64,000 nucleotides of DNA from Streptomyces sp. NRRL F-5123 (GCF_000721495.1 NZ_JOHY01000007.1:186001-250000), one strand, 5' to 3'. Numbered from the stretch's first letter, positions 8,916 through 19,049 are shown. Made by a program: numbers and translations. Notes: generated by a model not told the origin, from the letters alone.

Positions 8916-11033
8916 ATGAGCACAGTCGATTCCAACGCCGCCGGTCGGGCCCGCCCCCGGCTCGCCGGACCCACCGCCTTCGGCACCGTGCTGGTCGCCA
9001 ACCGGGGCGAGATCGCCGTACGGATCATCCGCACGCTGCGCGAGCTGGGGATGCGGTCGGCCGCCGCCTTCACCGCCGCGGACGCCGAGGCGCGGCACGT
9101 CCGGGAGGCCGACACCGCGGTGCGGGTGGAGAGCTATCTGTCCGCCTCCGACCTCGTGCGCGCCGCGCTCGCCGCCGGGGCCGAGGCCGTGCACCCCGGC
9201 TACGGCTTCCTCGCGGAGAACGCCGCCTTCGCCCGGGCGTGCGCCGAGGCGGGGCTGGCCTTCGTGGGACCGCCCGCGGCCGCGATCGAATTGATGGGCG
9301 ACAAGATCCGGGCGAAGGAGACGGTGCGGGCGGCCGGGGTGCCGGTGGTGCCCGGCAGCCAGGGCAGCGGGCTGACCGACACCCAACTGGCGGAGGCCGC
9401 GCGGGAGATCGGCGTGCCGGTGCTGCTGAAGCCTTCGGCGGGCGGCGGCGGCAAGGGCATGCGGCTGGTGCGGGACGCCGCGCTGCTGGCCGACGAGATC
9501 GCGGCCGCCCGGCGGGAGGCGCTGGGGTCGTTCGGGGACGACACTCTGCTGGTGGAGCGCTGGATCGACCGGCCGCGGCACATCGAGATCCAGGTGCTGG
9601 CCGACGGGCACGGCGGGGTGGTGCATCTGGGCGAGCGCGAGTGCTCCCTCCAGCGGCGGCACCAGAAGGTCGTCGAGGAGGCGCCCTCGGTGCTGCTGGA
9701 CGCGGTGACCAGGGCGGCGATGGGCGAGGCCGCGGTGCAGGCGGCCCGGTCGTGCGGCTACACGGGCGCGGGGACGGTGGAGTTCATCGTGCCGGGCGCC
9801 GATCCGTCCGCGTACTACTTCATGGAGATGAACACCCGGCTCCAGGTCGAGCATCCGGTGACGGAGCTGGTGACGGGGCTGGATCTGGTGGCCTGGCAGT
9901 TGCGGGTGGCGGCGGGCGAGCGGCTGGACTTCGCGCAGGGGGACGTCAGGCTCAGCGGGCACGCGGTGGAGGCGCGGGTGTGCGCGGAGACGGCGCGGCC
10001 GGCGGACGGGCGGGTCGACTTCCTGCCCTCGGCGGGGCGGGTGCTGGCGCTGCGCGAGCCGGTGGGGCGGCCCGGGGTGCGGGTGGATTCCGGGCTCGCG
10101 GAGGGCACGGAGGTGGGCACGGCCTACGACCCGATGCTGGCCAAGGTCATCGCGCACGGACCCGACCGGGAGACGGCGCTGCGGCGGCTGCGGGCGGCGC
10201 TGGCGGAGACGGAGGTGCTGGGCCTCGACACCAACACCGGTTTCCTGCGGCGGCTGCTCGGCCATCCGGCGGTGGTGGCAGGGGATCTGGACACCGGGCT
10301 GATCGACCGGGAGGCGGCCCGGCTGGTGCCGTCCGAGGTGCCGCCGGAGGTGTACACGGCGGCGGCGCTGCTGCGCCACGAAGCCCTGGCACCGCGGCCC
10401 GGTCCGGAGGGCTGGACGGACCCCTTCTCGGTCCCCAGCGGCTGGCGGCTCGGCGGCGAGCCGGCCTGGACGGTGCATCACCTGCGGGTGCCGGGGCGTG
10501 ATCCGGTGGAGGTGCGGGTGCGGCCGGGCGAGGTGCGGATCGGCGACTTGCCGGCGGTGCCGGCCCGGATCGCGGTCGACGGCCGGCGGGTGCGGCTGGA
10601 GCTGGCGGACCGGGTGCTGACCTTCTCCCACGCGGGCGAATGGCTCGGGCGGGAGGGTGACGGCTGGCGGGTGCGGCCGTACGACCCGGTGGCCGAGGCG
10701 CTGCGGGGCGCGGCGCTGGGTGCGGGCGGCGGTGCGCTGACGGCGCCGATGCCGGGGACGGTCACGGTGGTGAAGGCCGCCAAGGGCGACGAGGTGGTGG
10801 CGGGCCAGAGCCTTCTGGTGGTCGAGGCGATGAAGATGGAGCACGTGATCACCGCGCCGCACGACGGGACGGTGGCCGAGATCGACGTCGCCGTGGGCAC
10901 GGCCGTGGCGATGGACCAGGTGCTGGCCGTGGTGACCCCGGCGGGGCAGGGACAGGGTGGCCCTGAGGGCGCGGCGGAGGCCGGTCCCGGGGCGGACGCG
11001 GGCCGGGACGCGGCGGCCGGGGGTGCATCGTGA
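8916..11033 (+). CDS. Methylcrotonyl-CoA carboxylase alpha subunit (biotin carboxylase + biotin carrier)
   Basis: 705 residues. Biotin carboxylase N-domain (VLVANRGEIAVRIIRT near 24), ATP-grasp loop GGGGKGMRLV near 170, and active-site strip EMNTRLQVEHPVTE near 305. The biotin carrier domain at the C-terminus has EAMKMEH with the biotinylated Lys640. After the carrier there is a roughly 30-residue Gly/Ala-rich tail of low complexity. It starts 8 nt after the beta subunit and overlaps the lyase by GTGA. It carboxylates biotin using ATP and bicarbonate and hands it to the beta subunit. Confidence 0.92.
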   Translation: MSTVDSNAAGRARPRLAGPTAFGTVLVANRGEIAVRIIRTLRELGMRSAAAFTAADAEARHVREADTAVRVESYLSASDLVRAALAAGAEAVHPGYGFLAENAAFARACAEAGLAFVGPPAAAIELMGDKIRAKETVRAAGVPVVPGSQGSGLTDTQLAEAAREIGVPVLLKPSAGGGGKGMRLVRDAALLADEIAAARREALGSFGDDTLLVERWIDRPRHIEIQVLADGHGGVVHLGERECSLQRRHQKVVEEAPSVLLDAVTRAAMGEAAVQAARSCGYTGAGTVEFIVPGADPSAYYFMEMNTRLQVEHPVTELVTGLDLVAWQLRVAAGERLDFAQGDVRLSGHAVEARVCAETARPADGRVDFLPSAGRVLALREPVGRPGVRVDSGLAEGTEVGTAYDPMLAKVIAHGPDRETALRRLRAALAETEVLGLDTNTGFLRRLLGHPAVVAGDLDTGLIDREAARLVPSEVPPEVYTAAALLRHEALAPRPGPEGWTDPFSVPSGWRLGGEPAWTVHHLRVPGRDPVEVRVRPGEVRIGDLPAVPARIAVDGRRVRLELADRVLTFSHAGEWLGREGDGWRVRPYDPVAEALRGAALGAGGGALTAPMPGTVTVVKAAKGDEVVAGQSLLVVEAMKMEHVITAPHDGTVAEIDVAVGTAVAMDQVLAVVTPAGQGQGGPEGAAEAGPGADAGRDAAAGGAS

Positions 11034-12130
11034 GGGCGGCGGAAGAGGTGGCGGCGGGCGGCGCGGCGGAGCCCGGGGTGCTGGAGCTGGGGCTGCCGGC
11101 GGCGGTGCGGGCGGACGGGCTGCCGCGGGCGGTGCGCATTCACGAGGTGGGGGCGCGGGACGGGCTGCAGAACGAGAAGGCGGTGGTGCCGACCGCGGTG
11201 AAGGCGGAGTTCGTGCACCGGCTGGCGGACGCGGGGCTGGGGACGGTCGAGGCGACGAGTTTCGTGCGGCCCAGCTGGGTGCCCCAACTGGCCGATGCCG
11301 CCGAGCTGATGCCGCTGCTCGCCGATCTGGCGGGGCGGGATCCCGCGGTGCGGCTGCCGGTGCTGGTGCCCAACGAGCGGGGCCTGGAGCGGGCGCTCGA
11401 TCTGGGAGTGCGGGAGATCGCGGTCTTCGGCAGCGCCACGGAGTCCTTCGCGCGGGCGAATCTGAACCGGACGGTGGCGGAGTCGCTGGCGATGTTCGAG
11501 CCGGTGGTGGCGCGGGCCAGGCAGGAGGGGCTGGCGGTGCGCGGCTACCTGTCGATGTGCTTCGGCGATCCGTGGGAGGGCCCGGTGCCGCCCGCGCAGG
11601 TCGCCGCGGTGGCCCGGCGGCTGTACGCGATGGGGTGCACGGAGCTGAGCCTCGGCGACACGATCGGGGTGGCGACGCCCGGGCAGGTGGCGGCGCTGCT
11701 GGACGAGCTGACGGGATCGGACGGATCAGGCGGAACCGGCGAACCCGGCAGTCCCGGCAGTCCCGGCCGGCTGGACGCGGAGTGGAGCGGCGCCGGGCGG
11801 TCCGGTGCAGGCGGGCCGATTCCGGTCGAGCGGCTGGCTGTGCACTTCCACGACACCTACGGGCAGGCGCTGGCGAACACGCTGGCCGCCCTCCAGCGGG
11901 GCGTCAGCGTGGTGGACGCCTCGGCCGGCGGGCTCGGCGGCTGCCCGTACGCCAGGAGCGCCACCGGGAATCTCGCCACGGAGGACCTGGTGTGGATGCT
12001 GCACGGGCTCGGCATCGACACCGGGGTCGACCTCGGCCGCCTCGGCGCCACAAGCGTCTGGATGGCGGAGCAGCTGGGACGGCCGAGCCCGTCCCGTACC
12101 GTCCGCGCCCTCACCCACCGGGAGCAGTAG
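11030..12130 (+). CDS. Hydroxymethylglutaryl-CoA lyase
   Basis: 366 residues, TIM-barrel lyase. RIHEVGARDGLQNE (near 35-48) and ELSLGDTIGVATPGQ (near 203) bind metal and substrate, and GCPYARSATGNLATEDLVW carries the catalytic Cys305. It cleaves HMG-CoA to acetyl-CoA and acetoacetate, the last step of leucine breakdown. A Gly/Ser/Pro-rich insertion of about 35 residues (roughly 225-262) sits in a loop between SLGDTIG and the VHFHDTYGQ strand; this is longer than I expect for the family. The GTG start shares GTGA with the carboxylase, so translation is coupled. Confidence 0.9.
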   Translation: MRAAEEVAAGGAAEPGVLELGLPAAVRADGLPRAVRIHEVGARDGLQNEKAVVPTAVKAEFVHRLADAGLGTVEATSFVRPSWVPQLADAAELMPLLADLAGRDPAVRLPVLVPNERGLERALDLGVREIAVFGSATESFARANLNRTVAESLAMFEPVVARARQEGLAVRGYLSMCFGDPWEGPVPPAQVAAVARRLYAMGCTELSLGDTIGVATPGQVAALLDELTGSDGSGGTGEPGSPGSPGRLDAEWSGAGRSGAGGPIPVERLAVHFHDTYGQALANTLAALQRGVSVVDASAGGLGGCPYARSATGNLATEDLVWMLHGLGIDTGVDLGRLGATSVWMAEQLGRPSPSRTVRALTHREQ

Positions 12131-12132
12131 CC

Positions 12133-13299
12133 ATGACCATCGACCACCGGCTGTCCGACGAGTACGAGGAGCTGCGCGTCACCGTCGCGGAGTTCGCCCG
12201 CGAGGTGATCGCCCCGGCGATCGGCGACTTCTACGAGAAGGAGGAGTTCCCGTACGAGATCGTGCGGGAGATGGGGCGGATGGGGCTGTTCGGGCTGCCC
12301 TTCCCGGAGGAGTACGGCGGGATGGGCGGGGACTACTTCGCGCTGGGCCTGGCGCTGGAGGAGATCGCCCGGGTGGACTCCTCGGTCGCGATCACGCTGG
12401 AGGCCGGGGTGTCGCTGGGGGCGATGCCGGTCTTCCGGTTCGGCACCGAGGAGCAGAAGCAGGAGTGGCTGCCCAAGCTGTGCTCGGGCGAGATGCTCGG
12501 GGCCTTCGGGCTGACGGAGCCGGACTGCGGGTCGGACGCGGGCGGCACACGCACCACCGCGCGGCTCGACGAGAGCACCGGCCAGTGGGTGATCAACGGC
12601 ACCAAGAGCTTCATCACCAACTCCGGCACGGACATCACCGGGCTGGTGACGGTGACCGCGGTGACGGGGCGGACGGACGACGGGCGGCCGCTGATCTCGT
12701 CGATCATCGTGCCGTCCGGCACACCGGGCTTCACGGTGTCGAAGAAGTACAGCAAGGTCGGGTGGAACGCCTCGGACACCCGGGAGCTGTCCTTCTCCGA
12801 CTGCCGGGTCCCGGCGGCGAATCTGCTCGGCGAGCAGGGCCGCGGCTATGCACAGTTCCTGCGCATCCTCGACGAGGGGCGGATCGCGATCTCCGCGCTG
12901 GCGACGGGGCTGGCGCAGGGCTGCGTGGACGAGTCGGTGGCGTACGCGCGGACCCGGGAGGCCTTCGGCCGGCCGATCGGCGCCAACCAGGCGATCCAGT
13001 TCAAGCTCGCCGACATGGAGATGCGCGCGCACACCGCGCGGCTGGCGTGGCGGGACGCCGCGTCCCGGCTGGTGCACGGGGAGCCGTTCAAGAAGGAGGC
13101 CGCGCTCGCCAAGCTCCACTCCTCCGAGGTGGCCGTGACCAACGCCCGCGAGGCCACGCAGATCCACGGCGGCTACGGCTTCATGAACGACTACCCGGTG
13201 GCGCGGATGTGGCGCGACTCCAAGATCCTGGAAATCGGCGAGGGGACGAGTGAGGTGCAGCGAATGCTGATCGCAAGGGAGTTGGGGCTGGCCGGCTGA
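12133..13299 (+). CDS. acdH: Acyl-CoA dehydrogenase (branched/short chain)
   Basis: 388 residues. GAFGLTEPDCGSDAG (near 123) and QIHGGYGFMNDYPVARMW (near 340) are FAD/substrate motifs. The catalytic Glu370 is in IGEGTSEVQ, the short/medium-chain arrangement, unlike the enzyme at 5305. Position at the end of the leucine operon suggests isovaleryl-CoA or another branched acyl-CoA as substrate; Streptomyces AcdH is the likely counterpart. It begins 2 nt after the lyase stop. Confidence 0.9.
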   Translation: MTIDHRLSDEYEELRVTVAEFAREVIAPAIGDFYEKEEFPYEIVREMGRMGLFGLPFPEEYGGMGGDYFALGLALEEIARVDSSVAITLEAGVSLGAMPVFRFGTEEQKQEWLPKLCSGEMLGAFGLTEPDCGSDAGGTRTTARLDESTGQWVINGTKSFITNSGTDITGLVTVTAVTGRTDDGRPLISSIIVPSGTPGFTVSKKYSKVGWNASDTRELSFSDCRVPAANLLGEQGRGYAQFLRILDEGRIAISALATGLAQGCVDESVAYARTREAFGRPIGANQAIQFKLADMEMRAHTARLAWRDAASRLVHGEPFKKEAALAKLHSSEVAVTNAREATQIHGGYGFMNDYPVARMWRDSKILEIGEGTSEVQRMLIARELGLAG

Positions 13300-13413
13300 G
13301 ACCCGGGGCGGGACGCCGGGGTCGGCACACCGGCGGGCACCCTCCGGGGCCGGTGGGACTGAGGAGATCCGGCCAAGCCGGGCGCGCGGACAGCCCACTC
13401 CGTGCGTCGGGCA

Positions 13414-13463
13414 CCCGATGGATCGAAGTTAGGTTAGGCTTACCTAATTCATGATCCATCGGG
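13414..13463. repeat. 11-bp inverted repeat enclosing the iron box
   Basis: CCCGATGGATC (13414-13424) and GATCCATCGGG (13453-13463) are perfect inverted copies. The iron box lies in the loop and the GGG of the desA ribosome site (GGGAGG, 13461-13466) in the right arm. If the transcript begins before the left arm, the hairpin could mask the ribosome site. Confidence 0.6.
13429..13447. promoter_or_regulatory. Iron box (DmdR1/IdeR operator) of desABCD
   Basis: TTAGGTTAGGCTTACCTAA, the 19-bp DtxR-family operator found upstream of Streptomyces des operons. It sits 27 nt before the desA start, so iron-loaded DmdR1 should block transcription when iron is sufficient. Confidence 0.93.
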
Positions 13464-13473
13464 AGGCCCCTTC

Positions 13474-14973
13474 ATGCGCGCACACCTGCTCAACGGCACC
13501 ACCACGGAGCACTACCGCACATCCGTGCTCCAAGGGGTCGAGCGGGTGGCGGCGGCACTGGCCGCCGCTGACCGGCCGTTCACCGGCGTCCGCCCCGATG
13601 CGCTCGCACCGCGTATCGACGCGATCGACCTGGACCGGCCGCTCGGCGACACGGCCGCGGCGCTGGAAGAGCTGGAGTCGGTCTACCTCCGGGACGCCGT
13701 CTACTTCCACCATCCCCGCTATCTGGCCCATTTGAACTGCCCCGTCGTCATCCCGGCCGTGGCGGCGGAAGCGGTGCTCAGCGCGGTCAACTCCTCGCTC
13801 GACACCTGGGACCAGAGCGCCGGCGCCACCCTGATCGAGCGCCGGCTGATCGGCTGGACGGCGGAACGGCTCGGCCTCGGCCCGGCCGCCGACGGCGTCT
13901 TCACCAGCGGCGGCACCCAGTCGAACCTCCAGGCCCTGCTGCTGGCCCGCGAAGAGGCGCTCGGCCGCGGCGCCGCTCCCGACCGGCTGCGCGTGCTGAC
14001 CTCCGAGTGCGCGCACTTCAGCGTCCAGAAAGCCGCCCGGCTGCTCGGACTCGGCGCGGACGCGGTCGTCGCGGTGCCCGCGGACGACGCCAAGCGCGTC
14101 TCCGTCCCGGCCCTGGAAGCCGAGCTGGACCGCTGCCGCCGCTCCGGCCTCACCGCGATGGCGGTCGTCGGCACCGCCGGCACCACCGACTTCGGCTCCA
14201 TCGACCCGCTCCCCGAGTTGGCCGACCTGGCGGCCCGGCACCGCAGCTGGCTGCACGTCGACGCCGCGTACGGCTGCGGGCTACTGGTCTCCCACCGCCA
14301 CCGCCGGCTGCTCAACGGCATCGAGCACGCCGACTCCGTGACCGTCGACTACCACAAGTCCTTCTTCCAGCCCGTCAGTTCCAGCGCCCTGCTGGTCCGC
14401 GACCGGACCGCCCTGCGGCACGCCACCCACCACGCCGACTACCTCAACCCGCGCCGCGCCGCCGCCGAGCGCATCCCCAACCAGGTGGACAAGTCGCTCC
14501 AGACCACCCGCCGCTTCGACGCGCTCAAGCTGTGGATGACCCTGCGCGTGATGGGCGCGGACGGTATCGGCACGCTCTTCGACGACGTCCTGGACCTGGC
14601 GCGGCGCGGCTGGGAGCTGCTGGACGCCGACCCGCGCTTCGAGGTGGCCGCCAGGCCCGCCCTCTCCACCCTGGTCTTCCGCTGGCTGCCGCCAGAACCG
14701 GTCGGCGGCAGCCCCGACCCCGCTGCCGTCGACCGCGCCAACCTGTACGCCCGCAAGGCCATTTCCGCATCCGGCGCGGCCGTCGTGTCCGGCACCACGG
14801 TCGCAGGCCGCCACTATCTCAAGTTCACCCTGCTCAACCCGCTGACCACGCCCGCCGACATCGCCGAGGTCCTCGATCTGCTGGCCGGCCACGCCGCCGA
14901 CCAGGACGCCGGCCACGACGGCCAGGACGGCCAGGACGGCCAGGTAGGAGGATCCCTTGTCCACGCGTCCTGA
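13474..14973 (+). CDS. desA: Lysine decarboxylase of desferrioxamine synthesis
   Basis: 499 residues, PLP-dependent group II decarboxylase. [19 protein letters not shown] near 148, HVDAAYGCG near 262 (Asp to the pyridine nitrogen) and the Schiff-base Lys295 in [10 protein letters not shown]. It makes cadaverine from lysine. The ribosome site GGGAGG is seven bases before the ATG. The C-terminus ends in a short repeat ([11 protein letters not shown]) that may be recent sequence growth; it also provides the DesB ribosome site. Iron-box control upstream; first gene of the operon. Confidence 0.93.
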   Translation: MRAHLLNGTTTEHYRTSVLQGVERVAAALAAADRPFTGVRPDALAPRIDAIDLDRPLGDTAAALEELESVYLRDAVYFHHPRYLAHLNCPVVIPAVAAEAVLSAVNSSLDTWDQSAGATLIERRLIGWTAERLGLGPAADGVFTSGGTQSNLQALLLAREEALGRGAAPDRLRVLTSECAHFSVQKAARLLGLGADAVVAVPADDAKRVSVPALEAELDRCRRSGLTAMAVVGTAGTTDFGSIDPLPELADLAARHRSWLHVDAAYGCGLLVSHRHRRLLNGIEHADSVTVDYHKSFFQPVSSSALLVRDRTALRHATHHADYLNPRRAAAERIPNQVDKSLQTTRRFDALKLWMTLRVMGADGIGTLFDDVLDLARRGWELLDADPRFEVAARPALSTLVFRWLPPEPVGGSPDPAAVDRANLYARKAISASGAAVVSGTTVAGRHYLKFTLLNPLTTPADIAEVLDLLAGHAADQDAGHDGQDGQDGQVGGSLVHAS

Positions 14974-16261
14974 GCCCCGGAGGCCCCGCGACACCACCGC
15001 CGACTTCGTCGCGATCGGGCTGGGCCCCTTCAACCTGGGCCTGGCCTGCCTCACCGAGCCGATCGACGGCCTCGACGGCGTCTTCCTGGAGAGCAAGCCC
15101 GACTTCGACTGGCACTCCGGGATGTTCCTGGAGGGCAGCACCCTCCAGACGCCCTTCCTCTCCGACCTGGTCACCCTCGCCGACCCGACGTCCCCCTTCA
15201 GCTTCCTCAGCTACCTCAAGGAATCCGGCCGCCTCTACGCCTTCTACATCCGCGAGAGCTTCTACCCCCTGCGCGAGGAGTTCAACGACTACTGCCGCTG
15301 GGCCGCCGCCCGCATCCCCTCCATCCGCTTCGGCAGGACCGCGACCGAGGTCACGTACGACGAGGCCGACGGCCTCTACACCGTGACGGCGGACACCGGC
15401 GAGTCCTTCCGCGCCCCCCGCCTCGTGCTCGGCACCGGCACGCCCCCCTACCTGCCGCCCGCGTGCGAGGGCCTGGGCGGCGGCGCCGTGCACGCCTCCG
15501 GCTACCTCCCGGCCCGCGAGCAGCTCCGCCGCAAGGGCAGCGTCACCGTCGTGGGCAGCGGCCAGAGCGCAGCGGAGATCTACCACGACCTCCTCCAGGA
15601 CATCGACACCCACGGCTACCGGCTCACCTGGGTGACCCGCTCCCCCCGCTTCTTCCCGCTCGAATACACCAAGCTCACACTGGAGATGACCTCCCCGGAG
15701 TACGTGGACTACTTCCACGCCCTGCCCCCCGGCACCCGCGACCGCCTCAACGCCGGGCAGAAGAACCTCTACAAGGGCATCAACTCCGAGCTGATCAACG
15801 CCATCTTCGACCTGCTCTACGTCAAGAGCCGGCGCGGCAAGGTCCCCGCCCGGCTGCTCACCAACACCTCACTCGTGCACGCCGCCTACGACACGCCGGA
15901 CGCGCCCGGCGCGTTCACCCTCGGCCTGCGCCAGGACGAGCAGGGCGTCGACCACACCCTCACGACCGAGGGTCTCGTGCTCGCCACCGGCTACCGCTAC
16001 CGCGTGCCCGGCTTCCTCACGCCCGTCCTGGACCGCGTCCGGCACGACGATCAGGGCCGTTACGACGTCACCCGCGACTACGCGATCGACGTCACCGGCA
16101 GCGGCATCTTCGTGCAGAACGCCGAGCTGCACACCCACGGCTTCGCCTCCCCCGACCTCGGCATGGCCGCCTACCGCAACTCGCGGATCATCCGGCAGCT
16201 GCTCGGCCGCGAGCACTACCGGGTGGAGACCGCGATCGCCTTCCAGGAGTTCACCGCATGA
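14957..16261 (+). CDS. desB: Cadaverine N-monooxygenase
   Basis: 434 residues, FAD/NADPH N-hydroxylase of the siderophore class. FAD motif [12 protein letters not shown] near 19, NADPH motif [10 protein letters not shown] near 197 and the late ATGYRYRVP motif near 343. It hydroxylates cadaverine. The start is TTG 14957 with AGGAGG five bases upstream, overlapping the desA end by 17 nt; this unusual start is chosen because no better one fits the FAD motif spacing. Confidence 0.93.
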   Translation: MSTRPEPRRPRDTTADFVAIGLGPFNLGLACLTEPIDGLDGVFLESKPDFDWHSGMFLEGSTLQTPFLSDLVTLADPTSPFSFLSYLKESGRLYAFYIRESFYPLREEFNDYCRWAAARIPSIRFGRTATEVTYDEADGLYTVTADTGESFRAPRLVLGTGTPPYLPPACEGLGGGAVHASGYLPAREQLRRKGSVTVVGSGQSAAEIYHDLLQDIDTHGYRLTWVTRSPRFFPLEYTKLTLEMTSPEYVDYFHALPPGTRDRLNAGQKNLYKGINSELINAIFDLLYVKSRRGKVPARLLTNTSLVHAAYDTPDAPGAFTLGLRQDEQGVDHTLTTEGLVLATGYRYRVPGFLTPVLDRVRHDDQGRYDVTRDYAIDVTGSGIFVQNAELHTHGFASPDLGMAAYRNSRIIRQLLGREHYRVETAIAFQEFTA

Positions 16262-16866
16262 CCGCCCCCGAATCGACCACCGCGGAACCGCCCGAACCCG
16301 CCGCCCCTGCCGAACCCGCCCCCGCCGGGCCCGGCACCCCCGCCCCGGCCCGCTTCGTCTTCCGCCCCGTGGACCCCGGCGCCGACGCAGCGCTGCTGCA
16401 CCGCTGGGTCGTGCACCCCAAGGCGTCGTTCTGGCTGATGGGCGACGCGACCCGGGAGGACGTCGAGCGCGCGTACGCCGAGATCGCCGCGGCCCCGTAC
16501 GAGGACGCCTTCCTCGGCCTCCACGGCGGCGAGCCGGTGTGCGTCATGGAGCGGTACGACCCCGCGCGGGTCGAACTCGCCGGGCTCTACCCGGCCGAGC
16601 CCGGCGACGTCGGCATGCACTTCCTGGTCGCGCCCGCCGACGCCCCCGTGCACGGCTTCACCCGCGCGGTGATCAGGGCCGTCCTGGCGGAGCTCTTCGC
16701 GGATCCGGCGACCCGCCGGGTGGTCGTCGAGCCGGACGTACGCAACACCGCCGTGCACCGGCTCAACGCGACCGTCGGCTTCGAGATCGTCGGCACGGTC
16801 GTCAAACCGGAGAAGGACGCGCTGCTCAGCATCTGCACCCGCGAGCGCTTCGAGGCCACCCGATGA
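16258..16866 (+). CDS. desC: N-hydroxycadaverine acyltransferase
   Basis: 202 residues, GNAT fold of the IucB/RhbD type. After a Pro/Ala-rich leader (about 35 residues, not conserved in character) the domain begins at [27 protein letters not shown] and the [19 protein letters not shown] acetyl-CoA site are visible. It transfers succinyl or acetyl groups to hydroxycadaverine. ATGA overlaps on both sides couple it to desB and desD. Confidence 0.92.
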   Translation: MTAPESTTAEPPEPAAPAEPAPAGPGTPAPARFVFRPVDPGADAALLHRWVVHPKASFWLMGDATREDVERAYAEIAAAPYEDAFLGLHGGEPVCVMERYDPARVELAGLYPAEPGDVGMHFLVAPADAPVHGFTRAVIRAVLAELFADPATRRVVVEPDVRNTAVHRLNATVGFEIVGTVVKPEKDALLSICTRERFEATR

Positions 16867-18971
16867 CCGCCACCTCGACAAACGGCGAGGCCGGCGCGTA
16901 CGCACCCGCGACCAGCGACGACGCCGGCGCGTACGCACCCACGACGCGCGACGGGCCCGCCGCGTACGTCCCCGCCGCCGTGGACCACCTCACGCCCGGC
17001 GCCTGGCAGCGCGCCACCCGCCGGCTGCTGGCCAAGGCCCTCGGTGAATTCGCCCACGAGCGCCTCCTGGAGCCCGTACGCCTGGGCCCCGCACCCGCCG
17101 CCCCGGACGGGCCCGCCCGCTACGAGGTCACCTCCGACGACGGCCGCACGGCCCACCGCTTCACCGCCCGCCGCCTCGCCCTCGACCACTGGCAGGTCGA
17201 CCCCGCCTCCCTCACCCGCCACACCCCGTCCGGTGAAGAAGCCGAACCCGACGCCCTCGCCTTCTTCACCGGCCTGCGCAGCACCCTCGGCCTGAGCGAC
17301 GACATCCTCCCCGTCTACCTGGAGGAGATCACCGCGACCCTCTCCGCCACCGCCTTCCGGGGCCGCCCGCGCGAGCCCCGCGCCCGTACGGCCGCCGAGC
17401 TGCCCACCACCGGCTTCCAGGCCGTCGAGGCGGCGATGACCGAGGGCCACCCCTGCTTCGTCGCGAACAGCGGCCGGCTCGGTTTCGGCTCCTGCGACCA
17501 CCGCCGCTACACGCCGGAGGCCGCCGCGCCCGTACGGCTCTTCTGGCTCGCGGCCCACCGCGACCACGCGGTCTTCAGCGCGGGAGAGGGCGTGGCCGAG
17601 CGGGACTTCATGGCGGCCGAGCTGGGTACCGTGCAGTACGCCCGGCTGCGCGGCACGCTCGCCGCGCGCGGCCTGGACCCTGCTGCGTACGTCCTGCTCC
17701 CCGCGCACCCCTGGCAGTGGGAGCACAAGCTCTCGGTGACTTTCGCCGGCGAGGTGGCCGCCGGGCGGCTGGTCCCGCTCGGGCCCGGGGACGACGGCTA
17801 CCTCGCGCAGCAGTCCGTCCGTACGTTCTTCAACGCGTCCCATCCCGAGCGGCACTACGTGAAGACGGCGCTCTCCGTCCTCAACATGGGCTTCATGCGC
17901 GGCCTGTCCGCCGCGTACATGGCGGGCACCCCGGCGATCAACGACTGGCTCGCGGGCCTGATCGCCGCTGACCCGACACTGAAGGCCGCGCGCTTCTCGA
18001 TCATCCGCGAGCGCGCCGCCGTCGGCTACCACCACCGCGGCTACGAAGCCGCGACCGCCCACGGGTCGCCGTACCGGATGATGCTGGCCGCGCTGTGGCG
18101 GGAGAGCCCGGTGGCGGGGCTGGCGCCGGGCGAGACCCCGGTGACGATGGCGGCCCTGCTGCACACCGACGACCACACCGACGCCGACGCCCATGCCCAC
18201 ACCCATCCCCACGCCGACGCCGACGCCCGAGCCGACGATCACACCGGCAACAGCTCGGACGGCTCGAACAGCGCAGACGGCTCAGTCTGCTCAGCCGGCT
18301 CGTACAGCCCAGGCGGCCCGGACGCCCCGGACCGCGGAACGGACTCCTTCGCCGCCGCCCTGATCGCCCGCTCCGGCCTGCCCCCGGCCCGCTGGCTGCG
18401 CCGCTACCTCGACGCCTACCTCGTCCCGGTCCTGCACAGCCTCTACGCGTACGGCCTGGCCTACATGCCGCACGGCGAGAACGTGATCCTCGTCCTGGGC
18501 GCGGACGGCGGCACCGTCGAGCGGGCCGTCTTCAAGGACATAGCCGAGGAGATCATGGTCATGGACCCGGATCTGCCGCTGCCCCCGGCCGCCGAGCGGA
18601 TACGGGCGGCCGACGTGCCCGACGAGGAACGCGTGCTCGCGGTTTTCACCGACGTCTTCGACTGCTTCCTCCGCTTCCTGAGCGCCATCCTGCACACCCG
18701 CGGCGTGCTCGACGAGGACGCCTTCTGGCGCACGGTCGCCGAATGCGTCGCGGACTACCAGCAGGCGCACCCCCACCTCGCCGACCGCTTCGCGCGGCAC
18801 GACCTCTTCGCCGACAGCTTCGCGCTGTCCTGCCTCAACCGGCTCCAGCTCAGGAACAACCGCCGGATGGTGGACCTGGCCGATCCGTCGGCCGCGCTCC
18901 AGTTCGCCGGCACGCTCACGAACCCCCTCGCACCCCACCGTCCCCACCGCACCGACCGCGAAACCATTTGA
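16863..18971 (+). CDS. desD: Desferrioxamine synthetase, NIS type, with His/Asp-rich insertion
   Basis: 702 residues, about 100 more than usual DesD proteins. IucA/IucC fold: GHPCFVANSGRLGFG near 196, LPAHPWQWEHK near 280 and YGLAYMPHGENVILVLG (ATP site) near 535. It joins and cyclises hydroxy-succinyl-cadaverine units using ATP. Two additions are visible. One is an N-terminal stretch with three imperfect GAYAP-type repeats (residues 10-40). The other is an insertion of about 59 residues (roughly 436-494) between AALLHTDD and SFAAALIARSG, whose first half is nearly all His, Asp, Ala and Thr and second half Ser/Gly-rich. Catalytic motifs are intact. Confidence 0.92.
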   Translation: MTATSTNGEAGAYAPATSDDAGAYAPTTRDGPAAYVPAAVDHLTPGAWQRATRRLLAKALGEFAHERLLEPVRLGPAPAAPDGPARYEVTSDDGRTAHRFTARRLALDHWQVDPASLTRHTPSGEEAEPDALAFFTGLRSTLGLSDDILPVYLEEITATLSATAFRGRPREPRARTAAELPTTGFQAVEAAMTEGHPCFVANSGRLGFGSCDHRRYTPEAAAPVRLFWLAAHRDHAVFSAGEGVAERDFMAAELGTVQYARLRGTLAARGLDPAAYVLLPAHPWQWEHKLSVTFAGEVAAGRLVPLGPGDDGYLAQQSVRTFFNASHPERHYVKTALSVLNMGFMRGLSAAYMAGTPAINDWLAGLIAADPTLKAARFSIIRERAAVGYHHRGYEAATAHGSPYRMMLAALWRESPVAGLAPGETPVTMAALLHTDDHTDADAHAHTHPHADADARADDHTGNSSDGSNSADGSVCSAGSYSPGGPDAPDRGTDSFAAALIARSGLPPARWLRRYLDAYLVPVLHSLYAYGLAYMPHGENVILVLGADGGTVERAVFKDIAEEIMVMDPDLPLPPAAERIRAADVPDEERVLAVFTDVFDCFLRFLSAILHTRGVLDEDAFWRTVAECVADYQQAHPHLADRFARHDLFADSFALSCLNRLQLRNNRRMVDLADPSAALQFAGTLTNPLAPHRPHRTDRETI

Positions 18972-19031
18972 CCCGATATATGACTTTCCCGCGTCCACCA
19001 TCACCCCTTTGGCCGTTCCAGACCCACCTTT

Positions 19032-19049
19032 CTGCCCGAAATCGGGCAG
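19032..19049 (+). terminator. Palindromic hairpin after desABCD
   Basis: CTGCCCGA and TCGGGCAG with a two-base centre, 60 nt past the desD stop. It has no strong T-run, so it may be a weak terminator or an operator of the next gene. Confidence 0.45.
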
